Below, one piece after another: positions 25,508-33,091 of a DNA stretch of 64,000 nucleotides. This DNA is from DASWOJ01 sp964242415. GTDB taxonomy: Bacteria > Pseudomonadota > Alphaproteobacteria > Acetobacterales > Acetobacteraceae. Position 1 is the first letter of the stretch, and each line of letters starts with the position of its first letter. The notes beneath the pieces are model-generated. The model did not search any database. It had not been told where the DNA came from and was given only the letters and a program-made list of their open reading frames with translations. The stretch covers positions 1-64,000 of the forward strand of contig CAXTAT010000026.1 in assembly GCA_964242415.1 (NCBI GenBank), given 5' to 3'. The position numbers and the translations under genes are program-made.

Positions 25508-26455
25508 ATGCCCCCTCATCAGGCCCCGCCGCCGGCAAGTGCGGCCGCACGCTGGCGGGCCTTGCGCGGCTTTGTCGCCTGGGAAGCCCGCCTGGCAGCC
25601 TGGGCCAGCCGCCGCCGCGACACCGCGTTCCTGCACGAGTTCATCCGCTTTGGCATCAAGCAGGCGTGGGCCTGCCTGTTCGGCGGGATCATGCTGGCGC
25701 TGCTGCTGGGCACCCACCGTTGGTATCCTGCCGACGCCCCGCTGGCGCGCTACGATTTCCTGACCCTGGCCGCCGTGTGCGTGCAGGTCGGGATGCTGGC
25801 GACCGGGCTGGAGACCCGGGAGGAGGCGCGGGTCATCATCCTGTTCCACTTGGCCGGCACCGCGATGGAGCTGTTCAAGACCGCAGCCGGGTCCTGGAGC
25901 TACCCGGAACCCAGCCTGTTGCGGATCGGCGGCGTGCCGCTGTTCACCGGGTTCATGTATGCGGCGGTCGGCAGCTACCTGGCGCGGGCCTGGCGGGCGT
26001 TCGACTTCCGGTTCACGCGCCATCCGCCCTTGCCGGCGCTGGGGGTGCTGGCTGGGGCGGTTTACCTCAACTTCTTCACGCACCACTTCGTGCCGGACAT
26101 GCGGCTGCTGCTGTTCGCGGCGTCCGCCGCCCTGTTCGGCCGCACCTGGGTGCACTACCGCGTATGGCGCGACGACCGGCGCATGCCGCTGCTGCTCGGG
26201 CTGGGGCTGGTGGCGCTGTTCATCTGGTTTGCCGAGAACCTTGGCACCTTCGCGCGGGCCTGGGTGTACCCGCACCAGGCCCGCGAGTGGGCGCCGGTCG
26301 GACCCGCGAAGATCGGGGCTTGGTACCTGCTTATGCTGATCAGCTACACGTTGGTTGCCGTGGTGAACGGGGTGCGGCAGGTGGCGCCTCGGGCCGTCGC
26401 GCCCCGCCCCGCTGCCGCCCTGCTTGCGCCGCCGGGCCGGGCCGGCGTGGGGTGA
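25508..26455 (+). CDS. DUF817-family integral membrane protein
   Basis: A 315-aa protein with about eight hydrophobic segments, matching DUF817 (YoaT-like). Conserved stretches are FIRFGIKQAWACLFGGIML, GTAMELFKTAAGSWSYPEP, GVPLFTGFMYAAVGSYL and FIWFAENLGTFARAW. No function is established for the family. The ATG at 25508 starts just before the first conserved segment. Divergent from the phospholipid cassette and 31 bases upstream of the next gene, which may be co-transcribed. Confidence 0.88.
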   Translation: MPPHQAPPPASAAARWRALRGFVAWEARLAAWASRRRDTAFLHEFIRFGIKQAWACLFGGIMLALLLGTHRWYPADAPLARYDFLTLAAVCVQVGMLATGLETREEARVIILFHLAGTAMELFKTAAGSWSYPEPSLLRIGGVPLFTGFMYAAVGSYLARAWRAFDFRFTRHPPLPALGVLAGAVYLNFFTHHFVPDMRLLLFAASAALFGRTWVHYRVWRDDRRMPLLLGLGLVALFIWFAENLGTFARAWVYPHQAREWAPVGPAKIGAWYLLMLISYTLVAVVNGVRQVAPRAVAPRPAAALLAPPGRAGVG

Positions 26456-26486
26456 CGGTTCGGTGCGGTGTGGTAAGGGGGATGCC

Positions 26487-28529
26487 ATGCCCCCCGATAT
26501 CCTCTCGCCTGCCGACGTCCTGCAATCCCCCGATGTCCTGCAACCCCCCGATGTCCTGCAACCTATGGTCGCCTACATCAAGCGCCGCCTGGTCAAGACC
26601 GCCGACATGGGCACCGAGTCCTTCCCCGCCCTGGCCGAGACGGCGGAGCGGTTCAACGACACGAGCTGGTTCTGGACCGACGACAACGCCAAGGCCGCCG
26701 AGCTGCTGTGCGAGCCCTCGCTGTTCGACGCCGACCCCGCCACCGCCACCGCCGCCATCGACTTCGTGCTCCGCATGTCCGAGGGCGCCGTCATCCAGCG
26801 CCGCTGCGGCCCGGCGGAGCTGCGCGTGCTGTCCACCGATCCCCGCGCCTTCCGGGTGGAGACGGCGTTCTTCATCCTGGAGGGCGACCTGTCGCAGGGC
26901 CTGGTGCGGCACTCCCTGCGCTTCAACGACGGCCGCACCGTCACCGCCGCGCAGCACACCGGCAACACCGTCACCGTCCGCCAGGGCCGACGCACCCGCA
27001 CCCTGGACATCGAGAAGAACATCACCGTGTTCGCCGTCGAGCCGCGCGAGGACCAGGTCGTGGTGTGGCACAGCAGCGCCGTCGCCATGCCCGCCGTGCC
27101 GCTGCTGCGCCAGAAGGCCAGGCCGCTCGGACAGGTGCGCTACACCTACACCGTCCACCGCGACCGCCCGGCGGTGACGCTGCGTGTGGAGTTGCGACTC
27201 GATCCCGGCGTGGCGCTGGACGACTGCGTGCTGACGGCGGCGGTGGACCAGCTCAGCATCGTGCACGGGGTGGAGTACCGCGCCCTGGCCATCCGGGCGG
27301 ACGGCGTGGACCGCACGCTGCGCCGGGTGGGCGACGACCGGGTGACGGTGCACACCGGCCCCGCCGACTACACCGGCATCGTGCAGGAGGGGGCGTCACC
27401 GGGCTTCTCCTACGCCATCCACACGCTGCTGCGGGACGGCGCGCGGCTGGACGATATCCTGGCACGCGGCCAGAAGGCGGGGTGGCTGCACTGGGTGCTG
27501 CACCGTTACCGCACCGGTCCCGTCCCGGCTGGCGGCGCCGTTGCGATCACCGAGGAGCGGATGCTGACCGGCGGCGGCTACTACGACGCCCTGGAGCACT
27601 ACGAGGCGGTGCTACGGGACGGCGCGGGGGGCGGCGGATATGACCCCAGCATGACCTACGACATCGGCGCGGAGTTGAACGCCGTCGCCGCGCATATCCT
27701 GTTCGCCCGCGCCGGCCGCTATGCCCGGCCGCCGGATGCGGCGCGGCTGGCCACGCTGCAGGCGTGGTACGACCGGCATGTCCAGCGCTACTTCGACTTC
27801 ATCCGCCCTGGCGAGCCGGACGACCTCGCCCGCGTGTTCACCCGCGGCATCGCCTTTGTGGCGCTGTCGCTGGACTGCATGGTGCGGGCGACGGGGGAGG
27901 CGCGCTACCGGCAGCAGCTCGACCTGGCGGTGTCGCTGATCCTGCGCACCCGCAAGCGCCTGCCCTGCGGCCGGGACGAGCATGACAGCACGTTCGTGGA
28001 CGTGTGGGCGGGCCGGGTGCCGTTCCTGGACAACCATGCGTCCTGCGTGCTGGCGCTGGCGCGGGCGGCCTGGCACGGCGATCCCGGCGGCACGCTGTCC
28101 CAGGCGGTGCGGGAGGGCATCCTGGGCATCAAGCTGTACTCGGGCGTCGTGGACCTCGGCGGCGGCCATACGGTCACGGCGGACAGCCTGGCGACGGTCA
28201 ACACCGGCGGCCACGCCCACGCCGATACCGGGTTCTGGAACTTCAAGCTCGGCATGGTGCTGCGGGCCTTGCGCGCGGTGGAGCATGCGGCGGCGGCGGG
28301 CAAGCTGGACCTGGACGCCGACACGCGCCGCCGGCTGGCGATGCGGCGGGACCTGTGCCTGGAGTTGCTGGGCCCCTCGATGCGGTGGCACCGCGGCGAC
28401 GGGAACGATATGCTGGAGGTGCTGACGGCGCGGATCGCCGGGGAGACCAACTCGGAGACGCAGCCCTGGATCGCGCTGGGGCTGGCCCCCGTGGTGGATG
28501 AGCAGATCGTTGCCCTGGCCGCTGCGTAG
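26487..28529 (+). CDS. Protein of unknown function, beta-rich N-terminal plus helical C-terminal region
   Basis: 680 aa, not recognised. No signal peptide or membrane segment is seen. Residues about 60-370 alternate short beta-type stretches (RTLDIEKNITVFAVEP, VRYTYTVHRDRPAVTLRVEL). Residues about 385-680 look helical, with possible toroid-like repeats (FLDNHASCVLALARAAWHGD, NTGGHAHADTGFWNFKLGM). That two-part layout resembles some polysaccharide-active enzymes, which is inference only. The N-terminus carries an 18-bp tandem repeat. The 3' end overlaps the following methyltransferase gene by 32 bases, indicating coupled expression. Confidence 0.75.
   Translation: MPPDILSPADVLQSPDVLQPPDVLQPMVAYIKRRLVKTADMGTESFPALAETAERFNDTSWFWTDDNAKAAELLCEPSLFDADPATATAAIDFVLRMSEGAVIQRRCGPAELRVLSTDPRAFRVETAFFILEGDLSQGLVRHSLRFNDGRTVTAAQHTGNTVTVRQGRRTRTLDIEKNITVFAVEPREDQVVVWHSSAVAMPAVPLLRQKARPLGQVRYTYTVHRDRPAVTLRVELRLDPGVALDDCVLTAAVDQLSIVHGVEYRALAIRADGVDRTLRRVGDDRVTVHTGPADYTGIVQEGASPGFSYAIHTLLRDGARLDDILARGQKAGWLHWVLHRYRTGPVPAGGAVAITEERMLTGGGYYDALEHYEAVLRDGAGGGGYDPSMTYDIGAELNAVAAHILFARAGRYARPPDAARLATLQAWYDRHVQRYFDFIRPGEPDDLARVFTRGIAFVALSLDCMVRATGEARYRQQLDLAVSLILRTRKRLPCGRDEHDSTFVDVWAGRVPFLDNHASCVLALARAAWHGDPGGTLSQAVREGILGIKLYSGVVDLGGGHTVTADSLATVNTGGHAHADTGFWNFKLGMVLRALRAVEHAAAAGKLDLDADTRRRLAMRRDLCLELLGPSMRWHRGDGNDMLEVLTARIAGETNSETQPWIALGLAPVVDEQIVALAAA
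26514..26567 (+). repeat. Tandem repeat, three 18-bp units, at the start of the 680-aa protein gene
   Basis: Units follow GA(C/T)GTCCTGCAA(T/C)CCCCC, the third ending CCTATG. They encode DVLQSP, DVLQPP, DVLQPM. The last unit ends in an ATG (26565) that could be the real start, which would leave the repeat upstream or make copy number a start-context switch. Confidence 0.85.
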
Positions 28530-29514
28530 GGGGCGGCCCGGTGCCGATGCGGCCGAGGCGGTGGACGCCGAGGCGCAGGTGGCGCTGGCCTACCGTGCGG
28601 TGCTGCACCGGGAGGCCGATCCTGACGGGATGGCGCACTATGCGCGGGAGTTGCGCGGCGGGCGCGACCTGGCTTGGCTGATCGGGCTGCTGGCCGCGTG
28701 TGACGAGTTCCGCGCCTTGCAGGTCCGGGCGGGGGGGCACAGCTTTCCGCTGGATCAGGCGCCGCCGATGGGGGTGACGCTCGATGGCGACCCGGCGCTG
28801 GTGCAGGCCCTGTGGGACCGCGTGGCCCGGGTCTGGTCCGGCCTGGGCGAGACGGACGCCCACTGGTCCGTGCTGACCGAGGCCCGGTTCCGTGACGGCG
28901 CGCTGGACGATGCGGCGCTGGCCGACTTCCAGGAGACCGGAGCGGGGGAGGTGCGGCGGCTGCTGGCCTGGCTGCGACGGGCCGGGATCACGCCGGGGCC
29001 GGAGTGGGTGTGCGCGGAGTTCGGCTGCGGCGTCGGCCGCGTCACCCGCAACCTGGCGCCGCTGTTCCGCCGGGTGGTCGGCTTCGACGTGTCGGCGCCG
29101 CACCTGCGGGGGGCGGCGGCCGGACTGGCGGCGGACGGGTGCCTCAATGTCGAGCTGGTGCAGGTGCATGGACCTGCGGACCTGGCGGGGTTGCAGGGGG
29201 TGGACCTGTTCTACTCGGTGATCTCGCTGCAGCACTCGCCGCCGCCGGTCATCATGGACGTGCTGCGGCGTGCCTTTGCCGGGCTGCGTCCGGGTGGCTG
29301 CGCGTTTTTCCAGGTTCCGACCTACGCCCAGGGTTACGCCTACCCGGCGGAGGCCGGCGCCGAGGTGATGGAGATGCACTTCGTGCCGCAAGGCGCGGTG
29401 CTGGCCGCCGCGCACCATGCCGGGCTGCGCGTGGCGGAGGTGCAGCCGGATTGGTGCACGGGGCGGCCAGGCGAGTGGATCAGCAACACATTCCTGTTGG
29501 TGAAGGACCTGTGA
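28498..29514 (+). CDS. SAM-dependent methyltransferase with N-terminal DUF4214 domain
   Basis: 338 aa. Residues about 25-75 (ALAYRAVLHREADPDGMAHY, then LLAACDEFRAL) match DUF4214, a module often found on surface-polysaccharide glycosyltransferases and methyltransferases. The class I SAM-binding motif is CAEFGCGVGRVTRNL near residue 180, followed by VVGFDVSAPHLRGA and the motif-II-like DLFYSVISLQH. The acceptor is unknown; a sugar or glycan is inferred from DUF4214. Its ATG lies inside the preceding gene. It is followed at once by a repeat element and the scaffold gap. Confidence 0.85.
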   Translation: MSRSLPWPLRRGRPGADAAEAVDAEAQVALAYRAVLHREADPDGMAHYARELRGGRDLAWLIGLLAACDEFRALQVRAGGHSFPLDQAPPMGVTLDGDPALVQALWDRVARVWSGLGETDAHWSVLTEARFRDGALDDAALADFQETGAGEVRRLLAWLRRAGITPGPEWVCAEFGCGVGRVTRNLAPLFRRVVGFDVSAPHLRGAAAGLAADGCLNVELVQVHGPADLAGLQGVDLFYSVISLQHSPPPVIMDVLRRAFAGLRPGGCAFFQVPTYAQGYAYPAEAGAEVMEMHFVPQGAVLAAAHHAGLRVAEVQPDWCTGRPGEWISNTFLLVKDL

Positions 29515-29520
29515 TGGCTG

Positions 29521-29660
29521 CTTCCTCTCCCTCCGGGAGAGGGNNNNNNNNNNNNNNNNNNNNNNNNNNNNNNNNNNNNNNNNNNNNNNNNNNNNNNNNN
29601 NNNNNNNNNNNNNNNNNNNNNNNNNNNNNNNNNNNNNNNNNNNGGGAGAGGGGGCAGCGA
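29521..29660. repeat. Composite inverted-repeat element, copy 6, interrupted by the gap
   Basis: The left side shows CTTCCTCTCCCTCCGGGAGA then GGG before the Ns, and the right side resumes with GGGAGAGGGGGCAGCG. Both are arms of the element, so the interior is missing and the gap very probably contains one copy or more. Confidence 0.7.
29544..29643. other. Scaffold gap (100 Ns)
   Basis: Exactly 100 N positions. This is a common placeholder length, so the true size may differ. No gene appears to be cut: the methyltransferase gene stops at 29514 and the next frame starts at or after 29701. Confidence 0.98.
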
Positions 29661-29700
29661 TCATGGGCCTGACAAATCTTGGCGGGGCCATTGGGGGCCG

Positions 29701-30561
29701 ATGCCCTATCAGACCGGAAACCTTGGGAACGGGCTGATGGTCTCCCTCGTCTGCTTCGTGTGCCAGATGGCGATCAGCGGGCCGTCCTACGGCCGCAAGG
29801 TCTCGCTTGGAACCTTCTCCAGCGCCGCCGATGGCGGGGCCTCGGTGGAGCAGTGGGGCAAGCGTCCGCTCTGCGTGCTATGCGCCACGCTGCAGGACCG
29901 CAGCAGCCCCAAGCCGGGCAAGGCCCTCGCCGCAGCCGCGCTGGCCGCCGCCGCGGTGGGTGGCTTCCTGTTCTGGAACGGGAGCTTTGACGCCGCGCCG
30001 CAGCCGTCCGATAGCCCAACGGTCCTCGCCTTCGACGTGACCGGCGCCAAGCCCATGACGACCGGCGGCGGGAGTGCCGGCAAGGGCGTCCGGCTGGTCA
30101 TTACCAGGGATAAACGCGCGCAGACCGACATGACGCTTGAGGAGGCCGTTCAGCAGCTCGCGTCGATGGCGCCCCAGGTCGAAATGGTCGATGTCGGCCG
30201 AGCGCCAAACGCTTCGTCAAACTCGCTGACGAGCAGCTTTGCCCCGCCCGGGCAAGAAGCGCCGGCACCCGGTGCGTCCCTGGCCGCGGGGGTCTCAAAG
30301 CTGTGGCCGAACACGACCCTGGCTGGCACCCGCTGGACCCTGCGCCCGCGCGACAAGGGCACCATGATGCTGCGGATCGACCTCGGGCTGCAGCAGGTCG
30401 CCAGCCTGATCGTGCCGCCGGAGTGGGACACGGCCGACCCAGAGCGGTTCGAGGCAATGGTGGACCGCCTGCGTGAGGTCGTGCTGCAACGCTTCCCGCT
30501 GCAGTCCGCCCTGTTCATGTTCTGGCGCGACGCCAAGCTGTCCCTGATCCCGGTGCCCTGA
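29701..30561 (+). CDS. Membrane-anchored protein of unknown function with two CxxC motifs
   Basis: 286 aa, not recognised. The N-terminal part has two cysteine pairs, CFVC and CVLC, about 42 residues apart, which could form a zinc-ribbon-like or redox site. One hydrophobic helix follows (AAAALAAAAVGGFLFW), then an acidic to neutral domain of about 180 residues with the end motif LQSALFMFWRDAKLSLIPVP. This suggests a cytoplasmic metal site and an extracytoplasmic domain. ATG at 29701 or 29737 are both possible starts; the missing gap sequence upstream prevents a firm choice. Confidence 0.65.
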   Translation: MPYQTGNLGNGLMVSLVCFVCQMAISGPSYGRKVSLGTFSSAADGGASVEQWGKRPLCVLCATLQDRSSPKPGKALAAAALAAAAVGGFLFWNGSFDAAPQPSDSPTVLAFDVTGAKPMTTGGGSAGKGVRLVITRDKRAQTDMTLEEAVQQLASMAPQVEMVDVGRAPNASSNSLTSSFAPPGQEAPAPGASLAAGVSKLWPNTTLAGTRWTLRPRDKGTMMLRIDLGLQQVASLIVPPEWDTADPERFEAMVDRLREVVLQRFPLQSALFMFWRDAKLSLIPVP

Positions 30562-30591
30562 TGCCCTGGCCTAGGGGCGGGGCAGCAGCCG

Positions 30592-32289
30592 TCAGCCCCG
30601 TGCCGCCCGCGGCGCCTTGCGGCTGACGTAGCTGCGGCCCGGCCGGGGGCCGGAGGTGCGCTGGTCCGACCCGGCCGTCGCAGGCTCGATCCGCGCCTCC
30701 CCCTCCCCCGCGTGGCGCGTTGCCTGGGCGAAGCGGTCGGCGGCCTCGGCGGTGATCTCGAACCGGGTGTCGGTGTCGAAGATGCGGATGGCGCCGATGT
30801 CGGCCTTGGTGACGCCGCCCAACCGGCAGATCAGCGGGATCAGCCACTTGGGATCGGCGTTCTGCCGCCGCCCGATGGTCAGGCGGAACCAGGCGCCGCC
30901 GGTCATCGACCGCTGCGGCTCCCGCGGCTCGCGCGTCATGCCGCCGAAGCGGCCCGGCACCGGCTCGCGCACCGGGGGCGCTTCGTCGAACTGCTCCTCC
31001 GGCGCGGGCAGCCGGCCGCGATACTGGCGGACCAGGGCGGCGGCGATCCACTCGGCCGGGCGGCCCTCCAGCAGCAGGCGGGCGAGGACCAGGTCCTCGT
31101 CGGACGGCGCCTCCGCCAGGATCGGGTCGGCCAGCAGGCGCTCCTGGTCGCGCTCGCGGATCAGCTCGGCGCTCGGCGGGTCGCTCCAGCCGGCGTCCAC
31201 CCCGGCGGCGGTCAGCAACTGCTCGGCCCGGCGGCGCTTGGGATAGGGCACTAGCAGGACCGAGGTGCCCTTGCGCCCGGCCCGCCCGGTGCGCCCGCTG
31301 CGGTGCAGCATGGTCTCCTTGTTGGTCGGCAGGTCGGCGTGGATCACCAGGTCCAGGTCCGGCAGGTCCAGGCCGCGCGCCGCGACGTCGGTGGCGACGC
31401 ACACCCGGCTGCGGCCGTCGCGCAGGGATTGCAGGGCGCCGGTACGCTCGTGCTGGCTGAGTTCGCCGGACAGCGCCACGGCGTCGAAGCCGCGCTCGAT
31501 CAGGCGGCCGTGCAGGCGGCGCACCCCCTCACGCGTGGCGCAGAACACCAGGCTGGCGCGGGATTCGAAGTAGCGCAGCACGTTGACCGCCGCGCGCTCG
31601 GCGTCGTGCGGCGCCATGGTGACGGCGCGGTACTCGATGTCGCCATGCGGCTCGCGCCCGGTGCCCGCATCGATCCGCAGGGCGTCGCGCTGGTAGCGCC
31701 GGGCCAGGGAGGCGATCTCCTTCGGGATGGTGGCGCTGAACAGCAGGGTGCGGCGCTCGGCGGGGGTGGCGTCGAGGATGAACTCCAGGTCCTCGCGGAA
31801 CCCGAGGTCGAGCATCTCGTCGGCCTCGTCGAGCACCACGGCGCGCAGGCCCCCGAGGTCGAGGCGGCCCCGCTCCAGGTGGTCGCGCAGGCGGCCCGGC
31901 GTGCCCACGACGAGGTGGCAGCCGGCGGCCAGCACGCGCTGCTCGGCCCGGCTGTCCATGCCGCCGACGCAGGTGGCGATGCGCGCGCCGGTCGGGCTGT
32001 ACAGCCAGGCCAGCTCCCCCTGCACCTGCATCGCCAGCTCGCGCGTCGGCGCGATCAGCAGCGCAAGCGGGGCGCCGGGCTTGCCGAAGCGCTCCTCGCC
32101 GCCGAGCAGGGTCGGGGCGAGGGCCAGGCCGTAGGCGACGGTCTTGCCGGACCCGGTTTGGGCGGATACCAGCAGGTTGCGGCCTTCTGCCTCTGGCGCC
32201 AGGACGGCGGACTGCACGGCGGTTGGCTCGGTGTACTCGCGGGCGTCGAGCGCGCGGTTGAGGGCCGGGTTGACGGTCGGGAAGGGCAT
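30592..32289 (-). CDS. DEAD-box RNA helicase with DbpA-type RNA-binding domain
   Basis: A 565-aa ATP-dependent RNA helicase. All motifs are present: TEPTAVQ (Q), AQTGSGKTVAYGL (I), PTRELA (Ia), TPGRLRDHL (Ib), VLDEADEML (II), LLFSATIP (III), ATDVAARGLDLPDLD (V) and HRSGRTGRAGR (VI). After residue 460 a DbpA/CsdA RNA-binding domain follows (DPKWLIPLICRLGGVTKADI), then an Arg-rich tail. Likely roles are ribosome assembly or cold adaptation. Two 13-bp direct repeats lie just upstream of its start. Confidence 0.93.
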   Translation of the reverse strand: MPFPTVNPALNRALDAREYTEPTAVQSAVLAPEAEGRNLLVSAQTGSGKTVAYGLALAPTLLGGEERFGKPGAPLALLIAPTRELAMQVQGELAWLYSPTGARIATCVGGMDSRAEQRVLAAGCHLVVGTPGRLRDHLERGRLDLGGLRAVVLDEADEMLDLGFREDLEFILDATPAERRTLLFSATIPKEIASLARRYQRDALRIDAGTGREPHGDIEYRAVTMAPHDAERAAVNVLRYFESRASLVFCATREGVRRLHGRLIERGFDAVALSGELSQHERTGALQSLRDGRSRVCVATDVAARGLDLPDLDLVIHADLPTNKETMLHRSGRTGRAGRKGTSVLLVPYPKRRRAEQLLTAAGVDAGWSDPPSAELIRERDQERLLADPILAEAPSDEDLVLARLLLEGRPAEWIAAALVRQYRGRLPAPEEQFDEAPPVREPVPGRFGGMTREPREPQRSMTGGAWFRLTIGRRQNADPKWLIPLICRLGGVTKADIGAIRIFDTDTRFEITAEAADRFAQATRHAGEGEARIEPATAGSDQRTSGPRPGRSYVSRKAPRAARG

Positions 32290-32300
32290 TGTTCTACCAT

Positions 32301-32343
32301 TTCAGCAGCGGGCGATCCAGCCGCGAGCACTTCAGCAGCGGGC
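32301..32343. repeat. Pair of 13-bp direct repeats upstream of the helicase gene
   Basis: TTCAGCAGCGGGC occurs at 32301-32313 and 32331-32343, 30 bp apart, ending 12 bases before the helicase start codon at 32289. A spacing of 30 bp is about three helical turns, so it could bind a dimeric regulator, but chance duplication is equally possible. Confidence 0.45.
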
Positions 32344-32460
32344 AGATGGGCCGTGGAACCCGGTGATATAGGGCATCACCCCTGCCAATCCTAATCCTTG
32401 ATGGTGCACGGCTGCCCGGCAACAGGTTGTGCTTTACCGACCGTCGCTGATCTGTAACGC

Positions 32461-32489
32461 TTGACTTGGCTGGTACCGAAACCTAGAAA
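32461..32489 (+). promoter_or_regulatory. Likely sigma-70-type promoter of rpsT
   Basis: TTGACT at 32461-32466, a 17-base spacer, and TAGAAA at 32484-32489. It lies about 55 bases before the rpsT start, a normal distance for a ribosomal protein gene. Confidence 0.6.
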
Positions 32490-32542
32490 AACGCCCTTCC
32501 CAGTGCGCCAAGCGCACCCGCATCGAGCGTACGAGAGAGTTC

Positions 32543-32827
32543 ATGGCCAACACCGCATCTGCGCGCAAGCGCATCCGCCAGACTGCCAAGCGCACCCTGC
32601 GCAACACCGCGCGGAAGTCCCGCATGAGGACGTTCGTCAAGAAGGTGGAAGTCGCCTGCGCGTCTGGCGACAAGGACGCAGCCGCCGCAGCCTTGCGCGC
32701 CGCGCAACCAGAAATGCAACGTGCCGCCGGCAAGGGCGTGATCCATAAGAACACGGTCTCCCGCAAGCTGTCGCGGCTGTCTGCACGCGTGAAGGCGTTG
32801 GCCGGGGCACAGCCCGCCAGCGTCTAG
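32543..32827 (+). CDS. rpsT: Ribosomal protein S20
   Basis: A 94-aa, very basic small-subunit protein. MANTASARKRIRQTAKRT, then RMRTFVKKVE and KGVIHKNTVSRKLSRLSARV, are the standard S20 features. It binds 16S rRNA early in 30S assembly. The position directly before dnaA is usual in alphaproteobacteria. A short GC hairpin follows the stop codon. Confidence 0.97.
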   Translation: MANTASARKRIRQTAKRTLRNTARKSRMRTFVKKVEVACASGDKDAAAAALRAAQPEMQRAAGKGVIHKNTVSRKLSRLSARVKALAGAQPASV

Positions 32828-32835
32828 GTTCGATT

Positions 32836-32851
32836 GGCGGCCCTCGCCGCC
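32836..32851 (+). terminator. Probable rpsT terminator hairpin
   Basis: GGCGGC (32836-32841), loop CCTC, GCCGCC (32846-32851), then TTTAGATAT. The stem is perfect, but the T-run is only three bases, so termination may be partial. Confidence 0.55.
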
Positions 32852-33091
32852 TTTAGATATACCTCGAAGTAGTCAAGTGCGGGCGTAGCCACGCGTCCAC
32901 TTTTGTCTGGCACTGTGTTAAGTTACATTTGCCTTTGACAGTTTTTGATTGCTTCTTGAAGGCTTTGGTTTTACTTTCTCTTACGCGGCAACCTCTTGGT
33001 GCTGCTCCCTGTCTGGCCTCGTCTTGGCGTCTTGCTAGGGCGGATGGGACAATTCGTTCTTAGTGGCTCGCCCACTGGCAGGCAGGTATTG

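Noticed and set aside
32828..33091. Possible oriC next to dnaA
   Set aside because: The region is AT-rich and has a TTGACA at 32935, but no cluster of TTATCCACA-like boxes and no good -10 box was found.
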